A DNA stretch of 64,000 nt. Origin: Helopsaltes ochotensis (Eukaryota; Chordata; Aves; Passeriformes; Locustellidae). Made by a program: the position numbers and the translations under genes. The notes beneath the pieces were generated by a model, which did no database searches, was not told the DNA's origin, and saw only the letters and a program-made list of their open reading frames with translations. Of this stretch, positions 48,982 through 60,500 are shown in pieces; the first letter of the stretch is position 1, and each line of letters opens with the position of its first letter. The stretch spans positions 1 to 64,000 of the forward strand of contig VXBM01000284.1 of NCBI GenBank assembly GCA_013400155.1. The letters are read 5' to 3'.

Positions 48982-51900
48982 CCTGTGTAGCCCAGAGGTG
49001 TATCCCTATATTTAATTGGTTAATCTGGTTGCCAGTTTCAAAGCCAGTCACTAACAGGTTTTTGCTATCCATGCTACACCAGCACATTGCCTTATTTGGT
49101 TTCTTTATGTTCAGCCTCATTTCAGTCGTATTGACAGCATATCTCTACGAAACAAACTCCAGAGATTCCAATTCACTCTAAAGTCCAAACCCCATACAGT
49201 CATAGTTCCATCATTTATCTAAAAGACAGAATATTCTAATTAATTCTGAAATTATTCGTTCTGCAGTTCATGCCATACCTGCTAAAATAGACTTCTTCTG
49301 TAATATATCCTACAGTTTTTCTTTTGCTCCTCCCATCAAACACAGTTTTGCAGGTTTGGTGTTTATAGCCTGAGAACTAAGAGGTAGATAATTTGTGTGT
49401 TACATTATTTGATTCAGACACTGTTTTTGCTAATTTGTGTCTTGCCAGAAATCAGAAAAAAGTTGACCATTAGTACCAGAGGTGTTCTTGCCTCTTTACT
49501 GTATGTGACATGACAATGGTTAGCAAACTAAGACTACCCCTTTCCAGCTGCATAATCTCAGTGTGGCCACTGGTAACTGAAGAAACATCAAACAGACATG
49601 GAAATGTGCATCCATGCAAAAAACTTCACAGTGCCTCTGGCTATGACTTTCAAATCACTTTGCAAAGCCCAGTCAAATGTTAACCCATTAACATCGAGGT
49701 ATCCGAGGCAGGCTACAAAAGAAACTCTTGAAGGCTGCTGTCCTCAGTTGCTCAGGTAGAGTGGGACAAGCAAGAAGTGTGCTACCATGAAGGAGAGAAC
49801 ATGTGGGCAGAAATTCCCAGGTAAAGGCTGAGGCAGAAGTAAGTAAGAGAGTGAAGGTGTTTTACCACAAGAAAGAAAAACAAAGCAGGTGGGAGAAAGA
49901 CCAAAAATTGACTTGCAATGTGATGACAAGACACAGAGAAAAAATGTGAAGCTCTTTGCTATGCACAGCTCCTCTCAACTACTGCCATAGGAGGGCTAAT
50001 ATACTGGTTCGATACAGAGTGTATCCCATTGCCCTTTTTAATGGACAACAAACCCAACTGAGGCATGTAATTCAGGCATAGATGCACTTCCACTTTGGGC
50101 ACCTGCCGACAGTAGAAGAGAGCAGAAGAGGAACACCTGAAAGGGGAAAGGCTCTGTCCTTCTACCCAGAGAACATAATTTTCACTTGCCTTCTGCACAC
50201 TGTACATACAGCCTTTTGCACCATGAAGCTTCAAGGGAGCCAAGTACACTGGTATCCAGGACACCACAGCACTGGAAGGCCTGTAACAGGGTCTGAATGA
50301 AATCAAATCTTCCTCAGATGAAGAAGACTTGGATTCAGGACTTCCTGTTTCTAACAATAAATGGCAGTGTATACTGCAGAGGACATGACTGTTGTTTGAG
50401 GTTCACAGTGGGAAACAGTTATCTGTCACCTCAGCATGAGAGTAGGTGAGTATCAAGAAGGTTTTTAAAAGCTTTCCTTCAATGACAAGTATAGGAAGAT
50501 TAATGTTTAAGGGGCTAGGTAGCTAGCTGAGCTGAAAAGATATTACCCTGTTTCACCTGTCTTTCACAAATGAAGTTTTATTTCTGTTTATGAAAAGATC
50601 CAATTCTAACCACTTAAATGTCATTGAGTAATCTCCTTGAATTGTGAACAAGTCCATCAAAATCAATTGTATTTTCTCACATACTGAGGTTGAATTCAAT
50701 GTAACCCACAGTAACAGTCATGGTCTTCAAGAAAATATGATTCACTTTGTAACCCCCCTCCCAAATAAAAACAAAACCAAAACAAAAACCTCCACTTATT
50801 ATAAAATTTCTGTTATCAAATCTTTTTTTTAAGGGTCAATTATTCTGTAGAATGTGTCTTAAGAGAACTCAGTCATTTTTAAAATTTGTAGTTGCCATAA
50901 GGCTACTTTATATCCCTGCATGAAAGGTCAGAACAGATTCTAAATTGGTATCAATTGGCAAAAATCCATGTGCTTCCATGGAGCTGAATCTATTTACATC
51001 AAAAGCTTTCCTGGCCTTTTGAGAACAAGATTTTATTGTTGTTTTATCATTTTAAAGGCTTCCAAGACAGCAAGATTTACACAATTTTTTCCTGAAACTT
51101 GCATTTGTAAAAAGTAAGCACCCTACTTTCTCTTTAGTAGTTTTCAAATTAAATCCACATGAAGATAATTGCCACTTTGAGAATAATTGGGCATATATTC
51201 TTGTCCTTGGAAGCAGGAAATTTTTTTCAGCAAATATGACGGTGTTAAATGTCCTTTATAACAGACTCAATGGCTCTCACAACTAATTGTGACATTATAT
51301 TGTAGGAAAAAGTCCATAATGCTCCTTGAGCAGCGAATCAAAGAAACAAACATATTAATATATACACAAAATGTATCCTCAAGCTAAACCCTTGCTGCAT
51401 GCTCAGTGCCTGAATTTGCTGCTATGCCCACATTGAAAGGAACAGAATCCAGTCACATCACAACAGCCATGTTTTATCCGGAATGGATCAGGAGCATGTA
51501 TGGCTGTTCCTTGGCTCCTATATATAGAGATTTTGGGATTTACCCCCACACTGCAGGCTCATGGTGTACAGTAAGATACCATTTACTCTGCCCAGAACTG
51601 ACAGAACATGGAACTCTGTCCATGCTCCCTGTGGAGTGGGGACACCCTCACTGCGATGGCAGGGTTCCTCCTGATGATAAACAAGTGTCTTGCACTTGGG
51701 TTGAATTCAGTGTCTGCTCCTGCCCAAAAGCAGGACAAATAAACACTGGTCTGCATGTGCAGGTACTCACTTTTAGGCAGACTACCAGTTTCCAGGCAAC
51801 ACAGTGACCCTTTTTGTTCGGAGGTATTGCTTTGTTAGGTGTAATTGTATATACTGTCTCCGCTTTAATCAGAGACACCTAGTAAATTATACAGGGAAGC

Positions 51901-53051
51901 ATTTTACAAAGAGGAACACTGGCACCCTGAGAAACTCCAGCTGTTACTCTGCAATATTTATTATTCATGTGCCATCCCCATTTTCTGTATGCAACTTCAC
52001 ACTGCAACAAAGCAAAAAGCAAAGATGTTATCAGCTGACAACTTGCAACTCTTTATATAAAAGTTTAACTGTTCAATCCCATTCCCTTCGGACAGGTTGC
52101 TCTCTACTTAGTGATGTTTTTGCTGCCTGGTGAATAGTTTACTGTACAGAACTAAATGAGCACAAGAAATTCTCTAGTTTAATAATAGGGTACATTTTTC
52201 TAATAGATATCATTGTATCTACATAGTAAATTCCGTCTTGTTCTAGAAAAGAGCATAGGTACGTGAGGTTGAGAAGAGTGTTACTTTCCATTGACAGCCA
52301 AAAGCATGTACCCACATGTCTCATGCAGTCATGTTGTTGGAGAGTATTGGCAGGGGAAATGAAAGATTATTACAGCTCATTGCTATTTTTGTACACGCAG
52401 CAAACATAGAAAGGAAGAGTAAGAAAAAGGTAGAGAGAAATGAGAGAAAAAAAAATGAAATTCCCTTTTCATTCTCATCTCTGGGTGACTTCTGCTCTGG
52501 GTGCTGTGGTACTAGAGAAAAGCTTGAAAACCCAGAAACAGATCACCTGACATCATCAGGTTTTAAACAGTGGAAGATGAGCCCAAGTGACCTCCACCCT
52601 GTTTGATTTCATGGCACATCATATCGAATGAGCCCAGTTAAACAAACCATCTCTGATATTTCTCTAGGATATGCTTTATTGAAAACTGCACTTTTCAGAG
52701 ATTGTACATTTGGTGACATCTTTTTGCCCATTGATAAGAGCTTTGCCGTCCAGGTGAGGATGGGTGTAAAAAGGACTATTTCCTCCCTACTGCAGAAAAT
52801 GAGTGATGATTGATAAAAAAACCCAAACAAACCAAAAACTTGCATCGCTTTAATTGAGCCTTCAGGTCTGTGGAATAAAACCACTGGATTCATGACTAAC
52901 AGCCAAAACACATAATATTCTCTTCAAAGAACAAAATTATGTACCATTTAATAACACTGTGGGTATTAGAAGAATGGGCAGAGCTGTGGTGAGAATAATG
53001 GTGCCATATGGCAGCAAAGCTCACACAGTAACAGCGGCTGCAAATCCACAA

Positions 53052-53072
53052 CAGCAGCAGCAGCTGCTGCTG
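53052..53072. repeat. (CAG)4(CTG)3 palindromic triplet run
   Basis: Four CAG triplets are followed immediately by three CTG triplets. 53055-53072 is a perfect 18-bp palindrome centred on the E-box-like CAGCTG. Triplet blocks of opposite sense back to back can form a stable hairpin. Too short to be a typical unstable repeat. Confidence 0.95.
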
Positions 53073-56000
53073 GAAGGGCCTGAGGAATAGCAAACCCTTA
53101 TAAAATCCCTGGAAAAGAAAAATATGATGTTGGGAGAGTCCATGCAGCTATAATTCTTCCTAGAGTTCTGAACATGGGTTAATCATTCCTACTAAACTCT
53201 GAAGTGTAGTGCTGCAGGATCACAGGAGTAGTTTCCTGGTTATGACTCTTTTGACCCAGAAGAACCTCTCATCTCTCTCTTGACCGTGTTTCTGTCCTCT
53301 GCCTCTCCATCCTTCTTAAGATGTCTGCTGTGCTCTTACGACAGGAAAATGACCTTGTAAAACCAGTTCTGTACTTAACCTGAAAGTTCCCTATATATAG
53401 CTCTGCAATTAGGAGGTGGTTTAGGTGTGGCACACAACCAGCAGTAGAGCAAAGGATCCTTGAGTCAGCTCTCAACCTCTACTCTTCAGTCCCTCCTGGC
53501 TGCACCTATTTGTGAGAAAGAAAGGGAAACACGTGCAGACCAAATATTAAAGAACAGCATTTTACCAGATAGTTGCTTGACCCAAATAAACATTGCAATA
53601 TCTTATTTTTTAAGTACATAAGAAGCTATTACATTCCTAGCACCATGGAAGGAACAAACCAGAAGGAAACGCTATGGTGATTAAAACTCAACCCCTTACA
53701 AAAGGAGCATTTTAGCTATGATTTTCTGTCTGAATGTTCCCAAACTTTTTAGAAAAGCAGCTTATCTTCAAGAATATTCCCATCAAAGGTGAACCTATTG
53801 AAACACTGAATAAGTTGTTCCTCTGCTTAATTAACCCCGCCATAATATGCTAATCAATACCAAATAATTGTTTTTTAACGGCTACCACTCCATAAAGCCT
53901 TTAATTATCCACAACATTCCTGTAAATCATCAACATCTCCAACCAAGCAGTAACATACTCAGTAACAGCTTTACAGCTTCATAAAGATCTTTGGTGATTT
54001 GAGGATCTAATCCAAGAAACTCAGCCTTGTCCTTCCACAGTCAGGTACTCAAAGCAGATTAGCATATTTGGATAACCAGACTAGAGATGGGGATAAAGGC
54101 AGGTTTCACCCAAATTTGCCAGCAGAGTCCGACTTCTACATAGCTGTTTTTCTCTTTTGCTTAAAAAACACATTTAATTTGTGTTTAAAAAGATTATGTC
54201 CTCATTTCATTTTGTATGTAGTACATATGGGAAAAGGCTTCCATGTGGCAGCAGTGATCTTAACAGATGCTCCCCTTTGGGCAAATGGGCTGTGAATGGA
54301 AAAAGTGCTGAGCAAGATGCCAGTACCTTGTTTTGATGGAGCAAAATCATTCTGAAATGAAAGTTTAGTTTGTTTCCAGTGTACTTTGTTTATGATGTCA
54401 GCTGTTAACTGTTATCTTTCATCACAAGCAATGTTTAATTTATAGGTATTCACATCAGATACAAAAGCAGAGACCTGGAACTTAAATCAGTTAATAAGTA
54501 CAGTCCATTAAATTGCCAACATGACCCATGAAATGGGAGATTATAACTGCAACTTATTCTTCATCTGTCACTCTTAAGGGAAATGATTGCTACTTTCTAC
54601 ATGGAGTCATCAGTCAGACTCATGCTGCCTGATGAGCTGTGATGATTTGAACCTAGGAAACATAAAGAGCCAAGTAATTCATTACTTTCTCTTGTACACC
54701 ACTTGTAGACATGGTGCCAGCTGCAGGAAAATCTCTCTCTGCCCCACACTTGAGTTGCAATAGGTCTATTATTCAATGCCAGTCTATGGTTTCCTAACTT
54801 TTCCGGCATCAGCTTAATAGTAGCGTCAGCTGGGCATCATGCCATGTACATCAGCTATGCCTCATTTACCCTCCTGCTCCCAATTAGCTTGATCATGATG
54901 ATAAAACCAGGAGAAAGACCTTTGGATAGAGGGCACATATTTATTTGGCCAACACTCTAGTAAAAGGAAGGAAGGACGGGAAGCTCATAAAGAGAAGGAA
55001 GCATGGATTGTGATCTTGGCTGTTCTGCAAATGCTCTGCGTGACTGCCACTCCTCTCAGCCTTCTCTTATTCTTCCTCCCACAAACTGGGATCATTCTTT
55101 GCTTTGCTCATGGGAGTTTTCTGAGCCACTCAGACAGCACAGTGGCAAGACATAGAAATGGCTATAAATGAAGGAGTCCAAGAATTTTAAATAACCCTGG
55201 TGTTCATAGATCTACAGTTGCTTGCTGATGTCTCTTAATCAAAAATCTTTGCTGAATTTCATGTGATCCTATTTTGTTTGCTGTGACACTTTGGCTGTGA
55301 AGCTGCCATCTCAGTTGTAATCCAAAAGCTGAATGTGATTATTTTGGGTAAAGGAGAGAAATCTTCCACTTTAAGACATTTGTGAAAGATATAAGCCACA
55401 GCAATATAGCTATGAGAGAGAAAGCTCTTTGATTTTCCCGGCAAGTAGTATTTGTGCTAGCACACAGGAGCAGCCACCCCTAGATCTGAGATACAAGCAG
55501 GGCTTGCTATATGCTGGATAGGAAAGGAGAATTTGCAATTCCCTGCTTTGAATCCATGGCATTATACGGCAGTGGAAGAACAGACCATTTAAATGAGAAG
55601 ATCCTGTATCTCCCTGTGACCTCAGTTCCAAGGCAGACAAATTGAGGGAGACGTGCTAAAAAACTCTAAAAAAACTACAAAGTCTTCACTTAGCAATCTC
55701 AGGAGCTTAAGATTTCTTTTATTTTGGTCTTTTGGCCCATTTTCTCTAAGGAGTTGCTCATCCTCTAAAAGATACTTAGACCTACATGATTCACAGTCTT
55801 CTGAAGCAAGATGTTATTTTTGAAGATAATGGAATCAAATTAATATTGTGTGAGTCCTTCAGGAAATTTGTACCCATTATAGTTGTGATGAACATTCAAG
55901 GCTAGCATGAGCATTCTAGGAGTGCCAGCACCCAACACAGAACATGTTGCAGCCTTAGAGCATGAACACACAGGAAGAGACAAGGCAAAGGCTCTGTCAA

Positions 56001-56223
56001 GACCAAATGTCTGTCCATTACAGGTCAGGAAAGGAGTGAAAGTCAGCTGCTTATCCCATTTGATCAGGCGTAGTTCCTGTCTCTTCCCACCATTATTAAA
56101 ATAGTCAAGTTCAGGCCTGAAAATGAGTCTTGTTTCCTTATCTGGGCCTCAGGCATTAGTCATGCGTGTGTCATTTTGGCTGTGACCCTCTATTCATCAA
56201 AATGAGTGACAGTGGAATTGAAA

Positions 56224-56241
56224 GAGAGAGAGAGAGAGAGA
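56224..56241. repeat. (GA)9 microsatellite
   Basis: Nine uninterrupted GA dinucleotides after GAAA in non-coding sequence. Likely length-variable. Confidence 0.95.
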
Positions 56242-57496
56242 TCAACATGTTATGCCATTTTATGCCATCTGCTACTAAGTATGAGGATACATATGGGAAA
56301 ACACTATTTAGAAGGCTTCTTAAAATGTTTACCTACAAAGATCTACTAGTTGACTGCTGCAATCTTTCCTAGCAAGAATAATTCTCAGAATGATTATATC
56401 CTCTAAATCTCATGGTAGCATTTACACCTACATTATTTAAAAGTAATGTCCGTGTTCCACCTGAACAGGCTTTCTGTGGGAGGTACTGAATAGAGTGTAA
56501 ATCACTTACAATGCCTACGTACATGACTTTCATTCTTCTGATTCAAAGACTTTGAATTTGTTGTGCACAACAAGAAGACATCCTATTATTTAACTTCACT
56601 GAAAAGTTTCCATTATTCCTTAGAAAGTAAATGTAAATCAAAATCAAGTCTGTAGGAATTAATTTCATCGGCATCAAAATAAACATCTTCGCCTCTGTTA
56701 ACTTTCATGTTTCTTTGCAAATTGGAAGACTAACTTATTTGTTTCTTTCTAACAATCATAATTCCAACCACATTAAAAATAAACCCCTGTTTTCTTTGAC
56801 AGTCTTAGGTTCTTATCCAGAATACTGATTTTTCATATTTGGAGTGTGCTTAGAAACACACTATCTCATTCTAGGAGTCATGTGATCCCATCCCTCTTTG
56901 AAGCAACTATCCAAAAGCTATATCCTGTGAGGCTTTGAATATGTTCCTAACTTTTCTTGCACAAATAGCATTCACTCTCCTGTTTGTGGAATTGGGCATT
57001 GATTTTCCACATGACTATGTAATTTAGTATATAACCTGCAGCAAACCATTAAAGTGAATAGATTCACTCTGCTAAAGATAAAAAATTCCTCTTATTAATG
57101 CCCCAAATCTTTACTTCACTACTGTGCAGAAGATAGTATGTCAGAGGAAAAAAATACATTTCAGTTTCACCACTATTTTGAGTGCTTTTCATCTTTTCAT
57201 CTGTAGACTTTCTACCAGGGCACTGCAGCCCCAAGCACTCTGTCCTAATTCCTCAAATAATTAACAAGGAGATCATTTAAACTGAGCAAGTCTCTGAATA
57301 CACCCATTGCTCTCTAACATGGGAACATCTACAAAATGGGATGGTTGTGCAATGGCATTTGTACACAATACTAAGTAATCTGAAACACCATATGAAGAAT
57401 ATACCAAAAGTCACTGACAGGATGTCTCCTTTGCAGCCAAAAGAAAATGCTTGTTTTCAAGTGAAATATGAAGTGAAAGAAATACTTGCTTTCTTA

Positions 57497-57504
57497 NNNN
57501 NNNN

Positions 57505-57546
<42 letters not shown>
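57497..57546. repeat. A42 tract next to an 8-base gap
   Basis: Eight N (57497-57504) followed by 42 consecutive A (57505-57546). The gap shows the assembler could not resolve the homopolymer's left side. Upstream sequence has no AATAAA in the last 30 bases and no coding frame I recognise, so a processed pseudogene is not supported. CR1 elements do not leave poly-A tails, so the tract is not a CR1 end either. Confidence 0.9.
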
Positions 57547-57549
<3 letters not shown>

Positions 57550-60500
57550 CTTTGGTGCCAAACATTTTAGAGATATTGTTGAGGAACAGTCCCTCCTCAC
57601 ATAGAGGTTATCCCTGTGGTGCTGCCAAGTTCAGTGTCTCAGTGTCTGAGTGGATGATTTGCCAAGTAAGTGCCAGTTGTGTAATATATGCTGTAGCAGG
57701 CATGGAAGCAGATTTTACTTTCACACTCGCCTTCTGAATTGGCATTCTTTGACTCTTTTGTGCCAATGTTGCCTCTCTTTCCCATTCTGTGCCCTCTTTT
57801 TCCACTGGAATACCCTTTCCCCTCACATATAAGCTGAATGTTCCATTGTTTGCTAGAAAATAAGAGTTACTGAATATGGATTTTATGAAAATCACTCAGG
57901 AATGACAGACTGTATTTCTTGCTACATACCTTATTCACATGGTAACCCTACCATGAGTACAATATTTAAAAAAAACCCATTAATGTTTTGCCACATGTAG
58001 TTGTCTACCTTATATAATGGAGATGAAAATAGCTCTTCATTCCTCTGGAGCTTTTCTTTCTCATACACCCTTTCTGACTGAATGACTTTGCTTAATTTTT
58101 TTCTCTCCCAAATCTTGATAGTCTTCATAGGTATTCCTTTGAGTTTGCAAATTTCAACTGTTTAGATAAGCATGTTCCTACTCTTCAGTTCTTAACCATA
58201 TGTTTTGAGTCAAGTCTCTATAACAACTCCACACAGAGTTTGAGCACTTCTTTCCAAATGCTGACATTTATGTGTGCCCTCTCAAGTAGTAAAACTGGAT
58301 TTACCAAAGAGTTTACAATGAAGTCTTAGTAAGCAGGTTTATGCAATCAAATTATAGAAATTGTTGCACAAGATTAGAATGCTTCTGCAAGTTAAATACA
58401 GCTTCTACCTCAACTGGAGAGTCAGAATCCTGTTTTCTGTATGTTGCTTGAAGTCCCGGTCTGCTGTAGGCCATGATGTTCTTCTTCTTTATGGGAGCAG
58501 GAAGGATGAGCAGGCTGAACAGGGCGGTATCTTTAATGTCCTTCACCTACCTGTCAGTGGCCAGAGTAGGATATCAGCCTCACATCCTTTGAAGTTACAG
58601 AGGACTCCTAAGAACCAAGAAGGCACTGGAGGACAGTAATCACTCTGAGAGTTTGGATTTACGTAGAGGTTGTGTCAGCTGCTCAAGTCTTCACTTGTCA
58701 GCCAAGCAGTTGTATTAGTGAGGATGTGTGCTCTGATCCTGGGGTAAACATTAGGTGTTTCAACTTGGATTACATCTTTTTCTTTGTGGCCTAATCCAAC
58801 TCAAATTTCTTTTCCCTGTTATTTCAGGATGTATATAGAGGCAACTACTGACACTCAGCCAGTACTTGGACAAATGTTAAATATAATGACATGATGGGGT
58901 GTGGAATCTCTGAGTCATAATACCTTTACTGAATGTTTCTAAGCTGGACAATTTAAACTGTTCCCTAGCTCAGGAAAGACCCAAAGGTTAAGTCAACTCA
59001 GAAGAGTATCAAAGTGTTTTGTGTACATCTTTTCGCCAGAAGAATCACGAGGGACCTCATTGTGTAGGACCTACAAAACCTTCAGGGGTTGGTGAGATTC
59101 AATTAACACATGCTATCAAGAGTGGTTGATGCCACTGCAGAGTGACTGCTCAGCAGTCTTATACCTGGCACATGCAGAATTCTTTGGAATGCAACAATTT
59201 TGTCATGAGGAATTCTACCTAGGAGAATTTTTCTTTGGAGGTAAGTATTAGTTACTCATTTATTAATGTCTACTACCAATTGGAAACAAACAATAAAGAC
59301 ACCCTTGTGAAAAAAAAAAAGGGAGAAAAAGTCTTATTTTTCAGAAATGTCTGGACAATGCTCTTTTTTCTTCTGCTGAGAGCAATGGCTTCATCTAAAC
59401 ATATGTCAAAGTAAGCTGTTAAGAAAAAGTGGTTAACACTCAGTTTAGACTCCCCGTCAGATTTCTCCATTTCAGGGTTCATGAACACACAGAAACATAG
59501 GAACACTGAGTAGAGCATTCATATGGGGAGAGAAGGGGAATGAATAGAAACTCATTAATTTCTTTGGAAATGCTATTAATAAATAGGTCGCCTCCTTTAA
59601 AAGGGAGGAGAAAGTCTGCAGATGTGAATCTTTGTTTTGAATCACACTTTCCCTTGTGAAACACTGATAGCTGCACTTTGCTACAACTGAAATCAGAAGA
59701 ATTGTAGATGTAGTCATCTTCTATTCTTTTCAGGACTCTAAGAGACAGACGGAGACCTTGCACAAGCTTCCCAATACTTCTTTGTGGAATTTGAATTGCA
59801 ACAGAACTGCTAGCTGTTTAACTAAATTTGGAGAAAAAAACAAACCAAAACAAAACTTACCGGACACACACCGGTAAGAATGTATTCTTCATTGGAACAA
59901 ATAACCAGCTCATTCTCTCTTCCTTCCTTTCTCTTTCCCTCTCTTTCTCTCTCTTTCTTTTCCTCTTCTTGTTTATTTTCCTCATCATCTTCCTTGCTCT
60001 TGTCCTTGTCATCCTATTCCTTTCCCTCTCCCTCTTTGACATCTGCTTTGCCTTATTTTCTTTCTCGAAGCAAGTTAGACTCAATTTATGTCTTGGACCC
60101 ATGAAGTTCTCCCAGATCTTTAAGCAGCCAGAAAGAGACTCAGTGTGAACCAAATTATAAAATAGGCTAAATGACACAAAAGGAGATAACTCTCCACAAG
60201 GCTTCTGTGTGCTGACTCTTCCATAGCTACAGGCCATGCCTGGAGAGGACACTGATTTCCATCTTATTACATGCCAGTACTGAAAGGGAAACTGCACTTA
60301 CAGCTGGACTACTACTCTCAAAACCAGAAGAAAATTGCTATAGTTCATTTAAAGTTAAATTAATTGGGATATTAAATACAGAGGTTGTAAAAGAATCATT
60401 TTAGAAAAATTATGAGAAAAACTACTTGATGTAATGCTTGCTGTTATTTCAGCTGTGCTGTAAGGAGCTTTCCTCATAAAAGGAAGAATTTATTTTTGCA

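Larger units (their letters stand above)
47073..49091 (-). mobile_element. ERV remnant with TTGCC target duplication
   Basis: The element proper is 47078-49086 (2009 bp), TG...CA on the plus strand. TTGCC lies directly outside both ends (47073-47077, 49087-49091). Read on the minus strand, it starts TGTGCTGGTGTAGC. It then passes through a ~970-bp GC-rich block and a purine-rich segment, reaches an AATAAA signal (47237-47242) and an LTR end AAACCACTACA at 47128. After two bases comes a tRNA-His type primer-binding site (47107-47125). About 20 bp later a second AAACCACTACA (47078-47088) meets the target duplication. This looks like a provirus collapsed to one long LTR plus leader plus the tip of the other LTR. 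No gag, pol or env domain is visible. The family is not identified. Confidence 0.82.
49092..57496. other. Unique non-coding DNA, 8.4 kb
   Basis: No gene is supported. The longest open frame, 51406-51807 (about 133 codons, GTG at its left edge), has no recognisable domain and is within chance expectation for 64 kb. Local features are a CAG/CTG palindrome (53052-53072), an A/C-rich stretch near 50763-50790 and a (GA)n run at 56224-56241. Overlapping 100-codon frames near 49959-50357 and 52609-52911 have no family resemblance. Confidence 0.62.

Noticed and set aside
51406..51807. 133-codon open frame on the plus strand
   Set aside because: Starts at GTG, has no recognisable domain, and several frames of this length are expected by chance across both strands of 64 kb of AT-rich DNA.
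59828..60297. Open frames of 106 and 146 codons
   Set aside because: They derive from a pyrimidine-rich low-complexity tract and its complement.
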